A stretch of 64,000 nucleotides of DNA from Haematobia irritans (Eukaryota; Arthropoda; Insecta; Diptera; Muscidae). The stretch lies in contig NC_134400.1 in NCBI RefSeq assembly GCF_050003625.1, positions 68,776,126 through 68,840,125 of the forward strand, read 5' to 3'. Below the pieces are notes generated by a model that did no database searches, was not told the origin of the DNA, and was given only the letters and a program-made list of their open reading frames with translations. Below, piece by piece: positions 9,801 to 24,800 of the stretch. Made by a program: the position numbers and the translations under genes. How positions within the stretch are numbered: the first letter of the stretch is position 1; each line of letters starts with the position of its first letter.

Positions 9801-12800
9801 GGGTGGTCATGAATTAAAGTCCTTTTCGCGCTAGGGCGCTTAGTTTAGGAGATATGGGCAAAATAAGTTTTTCATATAAAAATTTAAATTTTTTTTAGGT
9901 TTTGGGTGGATTTGTCAATTTTTTGGGTGTGGTCACGAATTAAAGTCCTTTTCGCCCTAGGACGTATATTTAAGAAGATATGGGCAAAATAACTTTTTCA
10001 TATAAAAATTGCAATTTTTTTAGGTTTTGAGCGGATTATTAAATTTTTTGGGGTCTTACGAATTAAAGTCCTTTTCGCTCTAGGACGCGTATATACGAAG
10101 ATATGGGCAAAATAAGTTTTTCAAATAAAAATTTCAATTTTTTTAGGTTTTGGGAGGATTATTCAATTTTTTTGGGGGTGGTCATGAATTACGTCCTTTT
10201 CGCGCTAGGGCGCTTAGTTTAGGAGATATGGGCAAAAAAAGTTTTTCATATCAAAATTTAAATTTTTTTAGGTTTTGGGTGGATTTGTCAATTTTTTGGG
10301 TGTGGTCACGAATTAAAGTCAATTTCGCCCTAGGACGCATATTTAAGGAGATATGGGCAAAATAACTTTTTCATATAAAAATTGAAATTTTTTTAGGTTT
10401 TGAGTGGATTATTAAATTTTTTGGGGTGTTACGAATTAAAGTCCTTTTCGCTCTAGGACGCGTATATACGAAGATATGGACAAAATAAGTTTTTCAGATA
10501 AAAATTTCAATTTTTTTAGGTTTTGGGAGGATTATTCAATTTTTTTTTTGGGGGTGGTCATGAATTAAAGTCCTTTTCGCGCTAGGGCGCTTAGTTTAGG
10601 AGATATGGGCAAAATAAGTTTTCAGATAAAAATTTAAATTTTTTTAGGTTTTGGGTGGATTTGTCAATTTTTTGGGGGTGGTCACGAATTAAAGTCCTTT
10701 TCGCCCTAGGACGTATATTTAAGGAGATATGGGCAAAATAACTTTTTCATATAAAAATTGAATTTTTTTTAGGTTTTGAGCGGATTATTAAATTTTTTGG
10801 GGTGTTACGAATTAAAGTCCTTTTCGCTCTAGGACGCGTATATACGAAGATATGGGCAAAATAAGATTTTCAGATAAAAATTTCAATTTTTTTAGGTTTT
10901 GGGAGGATTATTCAATTTTTTGGGGGGTGGTCATGAATTAAAGTCCTTTTCGCGCTAGGGCGCTTAGTGTAGGAGATATGGGCAAAATAAGTTTTTCATA
11001 TAAAAATTTAAATTTTTTTTAGGTTTTGGGTGGATTTGTCAATTTTTTGGGGGTGGTCACGAATTAAAGTTCTTTTCGCCCTAGGACGTATATTTAAGGA
11101 GATATGGGCAAAATAACTTTTTCATATAAAAATTGCAATTTTTTTTAGGTTTTGAGCGGATTATTAAATTTTTTGGGGTGTTACGAATTAAAGTCCTTTT
11201 CGCTCTAGGACGCGTATATACGAAGATATGGGCAAAATAAGTTTTTCAAATAAAAATTTCAATTTTTTTAGGTGTTGGGAGGATTATTCAATTTTTTTGG
11301 GGGTGGTCATGAATTAAAGTCCTTTTCGCGCTAGGGCGCTTAGTTTAGGAGATATGGGCAAAATAAGTTTTTCATATCAAAATTTAAAATTTTTTAGGTT
11401 TTGGGTGGATTTGTCAATTTTTTGGGTGTGGTCACGAATTAAAGTCCTTTTCGCCCTAGGACGTATATTTAAGGAGATATGGGCAAAATAACTTTTTCAT
11501 ATAAAAATTGAATTTTTTTTAGGTTTTGAGCGGATTATTAAATTTTTTGGGGTGTTACGAATTAAAGTCCTTTTCGCTCTAGGACGCGTATATACGAAGA
11601 TATGGGCAAAATAAGATTTTCAGATAAAAATTTCAATTTTTTTAGGTTTTGGGAGGATTATTCAATTTTTTGGGGGGTGGTCATGAATTAAAGTCCTTTT
11701 CGCGCTAGGGCGCTTAGTGTAGGAGATATGGGCAAAATAAGTTTTTCATATAAAAATTTAAATTTTTTTTAGGTTTTGGGTGGATTTGTCAATTTTTTGG
11801 GTGTGGTCACGAATTAAAGTTCTTTTCGCCCTAGGACGTATATTTAAGGAGATATGGGCAAAATAACTTTTTCATATAAAAATTGAATTTTTTTTAGGTT
11901 TTGAGCGGATTATTAAATTTTTTGGGGTGTTACGAATTAAAGTCCTTTTCGCTCTAGGACGCGTATATACGAAGATATGGGCAAAATAAGATTTTCAGAT
12001 AAAAATTTCAATTTTTTTAGGTGTTGGGAGGATTATTCAATTTTTTTGGGGGTGGTCATGAATTAAAGTCCTTTTCGCGCTAGGGCGCTTAGTTTAGGAG
12101 ATATGGGCAAAATAAGTTTTTCATATCAAAATTTAAAATTTTTTAGGTTTTGGGTGGATTTGTCAATTTTTTGGGTGTGGTCACGAATTAAAGTCCTTTT
12201 CGCCCTAGGACGTATATTTAAGGAGATATGGGCAAAATAACTTTTTCATATAAAAATTGCAATTTTTTTAGGTTTTGAGCGGATTATTAAATTTTTTGGG
12301 GTGTTACGAATTAAAGTCCTTTTCGCTCTAGGACGCGTATATACGAAGATATGGGCAAAATAAGTTTTTCAAATAAAAATTTCAATTTTTTTAGGTTTTG
12401 GGAGGATTATTCAATTTTTTTGGGGGTGGTCATGAATTAACGTCCTTTTCGCGCTAGGGCGCTTAGTTTAGGAGATATGGGCAAAAAAAGTTTTTCATAT
12501 CAAAATTTAAATTTTTGTAGGTTTTGGGTGGATTTGTCAATTTTTTGGGGGTGGTCACGAATTAAAGTTCTTTTCGCCCTAGGACGTATATTTAAGGAGA
12601 TATGGGCAAAATAACTTTTTCATATAAAAATTGCATTTTTTTAGGTTCTGAGCGGACTACTAAATTTTTTGGGGTGTTACGAATTAAAGTCCTTTTCGCT
12701 CTAGGACGCGTATATACGAAGATATGGGCAAAATAAGATTTTCAGATAAAAATTTCAATTTTTTTAGGTTTTGGGAGGATTATTCAATTTTTTGGGGGGT

Positions 12801-15800
12801 GGTCATGAATTAAAGCCCTTTTCGCGCTAGGGCGCTTAGTTTAGGAGATATGGGCAAAATAAGTTTTTCATATAAAAATTTAAATTTTTTTTAGGTTTTG
12901 GGTGGATTTGTCAATTTTTTGGGTGTGGTCACGAATTAAAGTTCTTTTCGTCCTAGGACGTATATTTAAGGAGATATGGGCAAAATAACTTTTTCATATA
13001 AAAATTGCAATTTTTTTAGGTTTTGAGCGGATTACTAAATTTTTTGGGGTGTTACGAATTAAAGTCCTTTTCGTTCTAGGACGCGTATATACGAAGATAT
13101 GGGCAAAATAAGTTTTTCAAATAAAAATTTCAATTTTTTTAGGTGTGGGGAGGATTATTCAATGGGGGTGGTCATGAATTAAAGTCCTTTTCGCGCTAGG
13201 GCGCTTAGTTTAGGAGATATGGGCAAAATAAGTTTTCAGATAAAAATTTAAATTTTTTTAGGTTTTGGGTGGATTTGTCAATTTTTTTGGGGGTGGTCAC
13301 GAATTAAAGTCCTTTTCGCCCTAGGACGTATATTTAAGGAGATATGGGCAAAATAACTTTTTCATATAAAAATTGCAATTTTTTTAGGTTTTGAGCGGAT
13401 TATTAAATTTTTTGGGGTGTTACGAATTAAAGTCCTTTTCGCTCTAGGACGCGTATATACGAAGATATGGGCAAAATAAGTTTTTCAAATAAAAATTTCA
13501 ATTTTTTTAGGTGTTGGGAGGATTATTCAATTTTTTTGGGGGTGGTCATGAATTAAAGTCCATTTCGCGCTAGGGCGCTTAGTTTAGGAGATATGGGCAA
13601 AATAAGTTTTTCATATCAAAATTTAAAATTTTTTAGGTTTTGGGTGGATTTGTCAATTTTTTGGGGGTGGTCACGAATTAAAGTCCATTTCGCCCTAGGA
13701 CGCATATTTAAGGAGATATGGGCAAAATAACTATTTCATATAAAAATTGCAATTTTTTTAGGTTTTGAGTGGATTATTAAATTTTTTGGGGTGTTACGAA
13801 TTAAAGTCCTTTTCGCTCTAGGACGCGTATATACGAAGATATGGGCAAAATAAGTTTTTCAGATAAAAATTTAAATTTTTTTAGGTTTTGGGAGGATTAT
13901 TCAATTTTTTTGGGGGTGGTCATGAATTAAAGTCCTTTTCGCGCTAGGGCGCTTAGTTTAGAAGATATGGGCAGAATAAGTTTTTCATATCAAAATTTAA
14001 TTTTTTTAGGTTTTGGGTGGATTTGTCAATTTTTTGAGGGTGGTCAAGAACTAAAACCCTTTTCGCACTAGGACGTATATTTAAGGAGATATGGGCAAAA
14101 TAACTTTTTCATATCAAAATTGCAATTTTTTTAGGTTTTGAGTGGATTATTAAATCTTTTTGTGGTGTTACGAATTAAAGTCCTTTTCGCTCTAGGACGC
14201 GTATATACGAAGATATGGGCAAAATAAGTTTTTCAGATAAAAATTTCAATTTTTTTAGGTTTTGGGAGGATTATTCAATTTTTTTGGGGGTGGTCACGAA
14301 TTAAAGTCCATTTCGCCCTAGGACGTATATTTAAGGAGATATGGGCAAAATAACTTTTTCATATAAAAATTGCAATTTTTTTAGGTTTTGAGCGGATTAT
14401 TAAATTTTTTGGGGTGTTACGAATTAAAGTCCTTTTCGCTCTAGGACGCGTATATACGAAGATATGGGCAAAATAAGTTTTTCAGATAAAAATTTCAATT
14501 TTTTTAGGTTTTGGGAGGATTATTCAATTTTTTTGGGGGTGGTCATGAATTAAAGTCCTTTTCGCGCTAGGGCGCTTAGTTTAGGAGATATGGGCAAAAT
14601 AAGTTTTTCATATCAAAATTTAATTTTTTTTAGGTTTTGGGTGGATTTGTCAATTTTTTGGGGGTGGTCACGAATTAAAGTCCCTTTCGCCCTAGGACGT
14701 ATATTTAAGGAGATATGGGCAAAATAACTTTTTCATATAAAAATTGCATTTGTTTTTAGGTTTTGAGAGGATTATTAAATTTTTTTTGGGTGTTACGAAT
14801 TAAAGTCCTTTCGCTCTAGGACGCGTATATACGAAGATATGGGCAAAATAAGATTTTCAGATAAAAATTTCAATTTTTTTAGGTTTTGGGAGGATTATTC
14901 AATTTGGTGGGGGTGGTCATGAATTAAAGTCCTTTTCGCGCTAGGGCGCTTAGTTTAGGAGATATGGGCAAAAAAAGCGTTTCATATCAAAATTTAAATT
15001 TTCTTAGGTTTTGGGTGGATTTGTCAATTTTTTGGGGGTGGTCACGAATTAAAGTCCATTTCGCCCTAGGACGCATATGTAAGGAGATATGGGCAAAATA
15101 ACTTTTTCATATAAAAATTGCAATTTTTTAGGTTTTGAGCGGATTATTAAATTTTTTGGGGTGTTACGAATTAAAGTCCTTTTCGCTCTAGGACGCGTAT
15201 ATACGAAGATATGGGCAAAATAAGTTTTTCAGATAAAAATTTCAATTTTTTTAGGTTTTGGGAGGATTATTCAATTTTTTTGGGGGTGGTCATGAATTAA
15301 AGTCCTTTTCGCGCTAGGGCGCTTAGTTTAGGAGATATGGGCAAAATAAGTTTTTCATATCAAAATTTAATTTTTTTTAGGTTTTGGGTGGATTTGTCAA
15401 TTTTTTTGGGTGTGGTCACGAATTAAAGTCCATTTCGCCCTAGGACGCATATTTAAGGAGATATGGGCAAAATAACTTTTTCATATAAAAATTGCAATTT
15501 TTTTAGGTTTTGAGTGGATTATTAAATTTTTTGGGGTGTTACGAATTAAAGTCCTTTTCGCTCTAGGACGCGTATATACGAAGATATGGGCAAAATAAGT
15601 TTTTCAGATAAAAATTTCAATTTTTTTAGGTCTTGGGAGGATTATTCAATTTTTTGGGGGGTGGTCATGAATTAAAGTCCTTTTCGCGCTAGGGCGCTTA
15701 GTTTAGGAGATATGGGCAAGATAAGTTTTTCATATCAAAATTTAATTTTTTTTAGGTTTTGGGTGGATTTGTCAATTTTTTGAGGGTGGTCACGAATTAA

Positions 15801-18800
15801 AGTCCCTTTCGCCCTAGGACGTATATTTAAGGAGATATGGGCAAAATAACTTTTTCATATAAAAATTTAAATTTTTTTAGGTTTTGAGCGGATTATTAAA
15901 TTTTTTGGGGTATTACGAATTAAAGTCCTTTTCGCTCTAGGACGCGTATATACGAAGATATGGGCAAAATAAGTTTTTCAGATAAAAATTTCAATTTTTT
16001 TAGGTTTTGGGAGGATTATTCAATTTTTTTGGGGGTGGTCATGAATTAAAGTCCTTTTCGCGCTAGGGCGCTTAGTTTAGGAGATATGGGCAAAAAAAGT
16101 TTTTCATATCAAAATTTAAATTCTTTTAGGTTTTGGGTGGATTTGTCAATTTTTTGGGGGTGGTCACGAATTAAAGTCCATTTCGCCCTAGGACGCATAT
16201 TTAAGGAGATATGGGCAAAATAACTTTTTCATATAAAAATTGAAAATTTTTTAGGTTTTGAGTGGATTATTAAATTTTTTGGGGTGTTACGAATTAAAGT
16301 CCTTTTCGCTCTAGGTCGCGTATATACGAAGATATGGGCAAAATAAGTTTTTCAGATAAAAATTTCAATTTTTTTAGGTTTTGGGAGGATTATTCAATTT
16401 TTTTGAGGGTGGTTATGAATTAAAGTTCTTTTCGCGCTAGGGCGCTTAGTTTAGGAGATATGGGCAAAATAAGTTTTTCATATCAAAATTTAAATTTTTT
16501 TAGGTTTTGGGTGGATTTGTCAATTTTTTGGGGGTGGTCAAGAACTAAAATCCTTTTCGCCCTAGGACGTATATTTAAGGAGATATGGGCAAAATAACTT
16601 TTTCATATAAAAATTGCAATTTTTTAGGTTTTGAGCGGATTATTAAATTTTTTGGGGTGTTACGAATTAAAGTCCTTTTCGCTCTAGGACGCGTATATAC
16701 GAAGACATGGGCAAAATAAGATTTTCAGATAAAAATTTAAATTTTTTTGGGTTTTGGGAGGATTATTCAATTTTTTTGGGGGTGGTCATGAATTAAAGTC
16801 CTTTTCGCGCTAGGGCGCTTAGTTTAGGAGATATGGGCAAAATAAGTTTTTCATATCAAAATTTAAATTTTTTTAGGTTTTGGGTGGATTTGTCAATTTT
16901 TTGGGGGTGGTCACGAATTAAAGTCCATTTCGCCCTAGGACGCATATTTAAAGAGATATGGGCAAAATAACTTTTTCATATAATTGCAATGCAATTTTTT
17001 TAGGTTTTGAGTGGATTATTAAATTTTTTGGGGTGTTACGAATTAAAGTCCTTTTCGCTCTAGGACGCGTATATACGAAGATATGGGCAAAATAAGTTTT
17101 TCAGATAAAAATTTCAATTTTTTTAGGTTTTGGGAGGATTATTCAATTTTTTTGGGGGTGGTCATGAATTAAAGTCCTTTTCGCGCTAGGGCGCTTAGTT
17201 TAGGAGATATGGGCAAAAAAAGTTTTTCATATCAAAATTTAAATTTTTTTAGGTTTTGGTTTTGTCAATTTTTTGGGGGTGGTCACGAATTAAAGTCCAT
17301 TTCGCCCTAGGACGCATATTTAAAGAGATATGGGCAAAATAACTTTTTCATATAAAAATTGCAATTTTTTTAGGTTTTGAGTGGATTATTAAATTTTTTG
17401 GGGTGTTACGAATTAAAGTCCTTTTCGCTCTAGGACGCGTATATACGAAGATATGGGCAAAATAAGTTTTTCAGATAAAAATTTCAATTTTTTTAGGTTT
17501 TGGGAGGATTATTCAATTTTTTTGGGGGTGGTCATGAATTAAAGTCCTTTTCGCGCTAGGGCGCTTAGTTTAGGCGATATGGGCAAAATAAGTTTTTCAT
17601 ATCAAAATTTAATTTTTTTTTAGGTTTTGGGTGGATTTGTCAATTTTTTGGGGGTGGTCACGAATTAAAGTCCTTTTCGCCCTAGGACGTATATTTAAGG
17701 AGATATGGGCAAAATAACTTTTTCATATAAAAATTGCAATTTTTTTATGTTTTGAGCGGATTATTAAATTTTTTGGGGTGTTACGAATTAAAGTCCTTTT
17801 CGCTCTAGGACGCGTATATACGAAGACATGGGCAAAATAAGATTTTCAGATAAAAATTTAAATTTTTTTAGGTTTTGGGAGGATTATTCAATTTTTTTGG
17901 GGGTGGTCATGAATTAAAGTCCTTTTCGCGCTAGGGCGCTTAGTTTAGGCGATATGGGCAAAATAAGTTTTTCATATCAAAATTTAATTTTTTTTTAGGT
18001 TTTGGGTGGATTTGTCAATTTTTTGGGGGTGGTCACGAATTAAAGTCCTTTTCGCCCTAGGACGTATATTTAAGGAGATATGGGCAAAATAACTTTTTCA
18101 TATAAAAATTGCAATTTTTTTATGTTTTGAGCGGATTATTAAATTTTTTGGGGTGTTACGAATTAAAGTCCTTTTCGCTCTAGGACGCGTATATACGAAG
18201 ACATGGGCAAAATAAGATTTTCAGATAAAAATTTAAATTTTTTTAGGTTTTGGGAGGATTATTCAATTTTTTTGGGGGTGGTCATGAATTAAAGTCCTTT
18301 TCGCGCTAGGGCGCTTAGTTTAGGAGATATGGGCAAAAAAAGTTTTTCATATCAAAATTTAATTTTTTTTTGATTTTGGGTGGATTTATCAATTTTTTGG
18401 GGGTGGTCACGAATTAAAGTCCATTTCGCCCTAGGACGCATATTTAAGGAGATATGGGCAAAATAACTTTTTCATATAAAAATTGCAGTTTTTTTAGGTT
18501 TTGAGTGGATTATTAAATTTTTTGGGGTGTTACGAATTAAAGTCCTTTTCGCTCTAGGACGCGTATATACGAAGATATGGGCAAAATAAGTTTTTCAGAT
18601 AAAAATTTCAATTTTTTTAGGTTTTGGGAGGATTATTCAATTTTTTTGGGGGTGGTCATGAATTAAAGTTCTTTTCGCGCTAGGGCGTTTAGTTTAGGAG
18701 ATATGGGCAAAATAAGTTTTTCATATCAAAATTTAAATTCTTTTAGATTTTGGGTGGATTTGTCAATTTTTTGGGGGTGGTCACGAATTAAAGTCCATTT

Positions 18801-21800
18801 CGCCCTAGGACGCATATTTAAGGAGATATGGGCAAAATAACTTTTTCATATAAAAATTGAAAATTTTTTAGGTTTTGAGTGGATTATTAAATTTTTTGGG
18901 GTGTTACGAATTAAAGTCCTTTTCGCTCTAGGACGCGTATATACGAAGATATGGGCAAAATAAGTTTTTCAGATAAAAATTTCAATTTTTTTAGGTTTTG
19001 GGAGGATTATTCAATTTTTTTGAGGGTGGTTATGAATTAAAGTTCTTTTCGCGCTAGGGCGCTTAGTTTAGGAGATATGGGCAAAATAAGTTTTTCATAT
19101 CAAAATTTAATTTTTTTTTAGGTTTTGGGTGGATTTGTCAATTTTTTGGGGGTGGTCACGAATTAAAGTCCATTTCGCCCTAGGACACATATTTAAGGAG
19201 ATATGGGCAAAATAACTTTTTCATAGAAAGATTGCAATTTTTTTTGGTTTTGAGCGGATTATTAAATTTTTTGGGGTGTAACGAATTAAAGTCCTTTTCG
19301 CTCTAGGACGCGTATATACGAAGATATGGGCAAAATAAGATTTTCAGATAAAAATTTCAATTGTTTTAGGTTTTGGGAGGATTATTCAATTTTTATGGGG
19401 ATGGTCATGAATTAAAGTCCTTTTCGCGCTAGGGCGCTTAGTTTAGGAGATATGGGCAAAATAAGTTTTTCATATCAAAATTTAAATTTTTTTAGGTTTT
19501 GGGTGGATTTGTCAATTTTTTGGGGGTGGTCACGAATTAAAGTCCATTTCGCCCTAGGACGCATATTTAAGGAGATATGGGCAAAATAACTTTTTCATAT
19601 AAAAATTGCAATTTTTTTAGGTTTTGAGGGGATTATTAAATTTTTTGGGGTATTACGAATTAAAGTCCTTTTCGCTCTAGGACGCGTATATACGAAGATA
19701 TGGGCAAAATAAAATTTTCAGATAAAAATTTCAATTTTTTAAGGTTTTGGGAGGATTATTCAATTTTTTGGGGGGTGGTCATGAATTAAAGTCCTTTTCG
19801 CGCTAGGGCACTTAGTTTAGGAGATATGGGCAAAATAAGTTTTTCATATCAAAATTTAAATTTGTTTAGGTTTTGGGTGGATTTGTCAATTTTTTGGGGG
19901 TGGTCACGAATTAAAGTCCATTTCGCCCTAGGACGCATATTTAAGGAGATATGGGCAAAATAGCTTTTTTATATAAAAATTGCAATTTTTTTCGGTTTTG
20001 AGTGGATTATTAATTTTTTTGGGGTGTTACGAATTAAAGTCCTTTTCGCTCTAGGACGCGTATATACGAAGATATGGGCAAAATAAGTTTTTCAGATAAA
20101 AATTTCAATTTTTTTAGGTTTTGGGAGGATTATTCCATTTTTTTGGGGGTGGTCATGAATTAAAGTCCTTTTCGCGCTAGGGCGCTTAGTTTAGGCGATA
20201 TGGGCAAAATAAGTTTTTCATATCAAAATTTAATTTTTTTTTAGGTTTTGGGTGGATTTGTCAATTTTTTGGGGGTGGTCACGAATTAGAGTCCATTTCG
20301 CCCTAGGACGCATATTTAAGGAGATATGGGCAAAATAACTTTTTCATATAAAAATTGAAAATTTTTTAGGTTTTGAGTGGATTATTAAATTTTTTGGGGT
20401 GTTACGAATTAAAGTCCTTTTCGCTCTAGGACGCGTATATACGAAGATATGGGCAAAATAAGTTTTTCAGATAAAAATTTCAATTTTTTTAGGTTTTGGG
20501 TGGATTTGTCAATTTTTTGGGGGTGGTCACGAATTAAAGTCCTTTTCGCCCTAGGACGTATATTTAAGGAGATATGGGCAAAATAACTTTTTCATATAAA
20601 AATTGCAATTTTTTTATGTTTTGAGCGGATTATTAAATTTTTTGGGGTGTTACGAATTAAAGTCCTTTTCGCTCTAGGACGCGTATATACGAAGACATGG
20701 GCAAAATAAGATTTTCAGATAAAAATTTAAATTTTTTTAGGTTTTGGGAGGATTATTCAATTTTTTTGGGGGTGGTCATGAATTAAAGTCCTTTTCGCGC
20801 TAGGGCGCTTAGTTTAGGAGATATGGGCAAAAAAAGTTTTTCATATCAAAATTTAATTTTTTTTTGATTTTGGGTGGATTTATCAATTTTTTGGGGGTGG
20901 TCACGAATTAAAGTCCATTTCGCCCTAGGACGCATATTTAAGGAGATATGGGCAAAATAACTTTTTCATATAAAAATTGCAGTTTTTTTAGGTTTTGAGT
21001 GGATTATTAAATTTTTTGGGGTGTTACGAATTAAAGTCCTTTTCGCTCTAGGACGCGTATATACGAAGATATGGGCAAAATAAGTTTTTCAGATAAAAAT
21101 TTCAATTTTTTTAGGTTTTGGGAGGATTATTCAATTTTTTGGGGGTGGTCATGAATTAAAGTTCTTTTCGCGCTAGGGCGTTTAGTTTAGGAGATATGGG
21201 CAAAATAAGTTTTTCATATCAAAATTTAAATTCTTTTAGATTTTGGGTGGATTTGTCAATTTTTTTGGGTGGTCACGAATTAAAGTCCATTTCGCCCTAG
21301 GACGCATATTTAAGGAGATATGGGCAAAATAACTTTTTCATATAAAAATTGAAAATTTTTTAGGTTTTGAGTGGATTATTAAATTTTTTGGGGTGTTACG
21401 AATTAAAGTCCTTTTCGCTCTAGGACGCGTATATACGAAGATATGGGCAAAATAAGTTTTTCAGATAAAAATTTCAATTTTTTTAGGTTTTGGGAGGATT
21501 ATTCAATTTTTTTGGGGGTGGTCATGAATTAAAGTCCTTTTCGCGCTAGGGCACTTAGTTTAGGAGATATGGGCAAAATAAGTTTTTCATATCAAAATTT
21601 AAATTTGTTTAGGTTTTGGGTGGATTTGTCAATTTTTTCGGGGTGGTCACGAATTAAAGTCCATTTCGCCCTAGGACGCATATTTAAGGAGATATGGGCA
21701 AAATAGCTTTTTCATATAAAAATTGCAATTTTTTTAGGTTTTGAGTGGATTATTAAATTTTTTGGGGTGTTACGAATTAAAGTCCTTTTCGCTCTAGGAC

Positions 21801-24800
21801 GCGTATATACGAAGATATGGGCAAAATAAGTTTTTCAGATAAAAATTTCAATTTTTTTAGGTTTTGGGAGGATTATTCAATTTTTTTGAGGGTGGTTATG
21901 AATTAAAGTTCTTTTCGCGCTAGGGCGCTTAGTTTAGGAGATATGGGCAAAATAAGTTTTTCATATCAAAATTTAAATTTTTTTAGGTTTTGGGTGGATT
22001 TGTCAATTTTTTGGGGGTGGTCACGAATTAAAGTCCTTTTCGCCCTAGGACGTATATTTAAGGAGATATGGGCAAAATAACTTTTTCATATAAAAATTGC
22101 AATTTTTTTAGGTTTTGAGCGGATTATTAAATTTTTTGGGGTGTTACGAATTAAAGTCCTTTTCGCTCTAGGACGCGTATATACGAAGACATGGGCAAAA
22201 TAAGATTTTCTGATAAAAATTTAAATTTTTTTAGGTTTTGGGAGGATTATTCAATTTTTTTGGGGGTGGTCATGAATTAAAGTCCTTTTCGCGCTAGGGC
22301 GCTTAGTTTAGGAGATATGGGCAAAATAAGTTTTTCATATCAAAATTTAAATTTTTTTAGGTTTTGGGTGGATTTGTCAATTTTTTGGGGGTGGTCACGA
22401 ATTAAAGTCCATTTCGCCCTAGGACGCATATTTAAGGAGATATGGGCAAAATAACTTTTTCATATAAAAATTGCAATTTTTTTAGGTTTTGAGTGGATTA
22501 TTAAATTTTTTGGGGTGTTACGAATTAAAGTCCTTTTCGCTCTAGGACGCGTATATACGAAGATATGGGCAAAATAAGTTTTTCAGATAAAAATTTCAAT
22601 TTTTTTTAGGTTTTGGGAGGATTATTCAATTTTTTGGGGGGTGGTCATGAATTAAAGTCCTTTTCGCGCTAGGGCGCTTAGTTTAGGAGATATGGGCAAA
22701 ATACGTTTTTCATATCAAAATTTAAATTTTTTTTTAGGTTTTGGGTGGATTTGTCAATTTTTTGAGGGTGGTCAAGAACTAAAATCCTTTTCGCCCTAGG
22801 ACGTATATTTAAGGAGATATGGGCAAAATAACTTTTTCATAGAAAGATTGCAATTTTTTTTGGTTTTTAGCGGATTATTAAATTTTTTGGGGTGTAACGA
22901 ATTAAAGTCCTTTTCGCTCTAGGACGCGTATATACGAAGATATGGGCAAAATAAGATTTTCAGATAAAAATTTCAATTGTTTTAGGTTTTGGGAGGATTA
23001 TTCAATTTTTTTGGGGATGGTCATGAATTAAAGTCCTTTTCGCGCTAGGGCGCTTAGTTTAGGAGATATGGGCAAAATAAGTTTTTCATATCAAAATTTA
23101 AATTTTTTTAGGTTTTGGGTGGATTTGTCAATTTTTTGGGGGTGGTCACGAATTAAAGTCCATTTCGCCCTAGGACGCATATTTAAGGAGATATGGGCAA
23201 AATAACTTTTCCATATAAAAATTGCAATTTTTTTAGGTTTTGAGGGGATTATTAAATTTTTTGGGGTATTACGAATTAAAGTCCTTTTCGCTCTAGGACG
23301 CGTATATACGAAGATATGGGCAAAATAAAATTTTCAGATAAAAATTTCAATTTTTTTAGGTTTTGGGAGGATTATTCAATTTTTTGGGGGGTGGTCATGA
23401 ATTAAAGTCCTTTTCGCGCTAGGGCACTTAGTTTAGGAGATATGGGCAAAATAAGTTTTTCATATCAAAATTTAAATTTGTTTAGGTTTTGGGTGGATTT
23501 GTCAATTTTTTGGGGGTGGTCACGAATTAAAGTCCATTTCGCCCTAGGACGCATATTTAAGGAGATATGGGCAAAATAGCTTTTTTATATAAAAATTGCA
23601 ATTTTTTTCGGTTTTGAGTGGATTATTAATTTTTTTGGGGTGTTACGAATTAAAGTCCTTTTCGCTCTAGGACGCGTATATACGAAGATATGGGCAAAAT
23701 AAGTTTTTCAGATAAAAATTTCAATTTTTTTAGGTTTTGGGAGGATTATTCCATTTTTTTGGGGGTGGTCATGAATTAAAGTCCTTTTCGCGCTAGGGCG
23801 CTTAGTTTAGGAGATATGGGCAAAATAAGTTTTTCATATCAAAATTTAATTTTTTTTAGGTTTTGGGTGGATTTGTCAATTTTTTGGGGGTGGTCACGAA
23901 TTAAAGTCCATTTCGCCCTAGGACGCATATTTAAGGAGATATGGGCAAAATAACTTTTTCATATAAAAATTGCAATTTTTTTAGGTTTTGAGCGGATTAT
24001 TAAATTTTTTGGGGTGTTACGAATTAAAGTCCTTTTCGCTCTAGGACGCGTATATACGAAGATATGGGCAAAATAAGATTTTCAGATAAAAATTTAAATT
24101 TTTTTAGGTTTTGGGAGGATTATTCAATTTTTTTGGGGGTGTTCATGAATTAAAGTCCTTTTCTCGCTAGGGCGCTTAGTTTAGGAGATATGGGCAAAAT
24201 AAGTTTTTCATATCAAAATTTAAATTTTTTTAGGTTTTGGGTGGATTTTTCAATTTTTTGGGGGTGGTCACGAATTAAAGTCCATTTCGCCCTAGGACGC
24301 ATATTTAAGGAGATATGGGCAAAATAACTTTTTCATATAAAAATTGCAATTTTTTTAGGTTTTGAGTGGATTATTAAATTTTTTGGGGTGTTACGAATTA
24401 AAGTCCTTTTCGCTCTAGGACGCGTATATACGAAGATATGGGCAAAATAAGTTTTTCAGATAAAAATTTAAATTTTTTTAGGTTTTGGGAGGATTATTCA
24501 ATTTTTTTGGGGGTGGTCATGAATTAAAGTCCTTTTCGCGCTAGAGCGCTTAGGAGATATGGGCAAAAAAAGTTTTTCATATCAGAATTAATTTTTTTTT
24601 AGATTTTGGGTGGATTTGTCAATTTTTTGGGGGTGGTCACGAATTAAAGTCCATTTCGTCCTAGGACGCATATTTAAGGAGATATGGGCAAAATAACTTT
24701 TTCATATAAAAATTGCAATCTTTTTAGGTTTTGAGTGGATTATTAAATTTTTTGGGGTGTTACGAATTAAAGTCCTTTTCGCTCTAGGACGCGTATATAC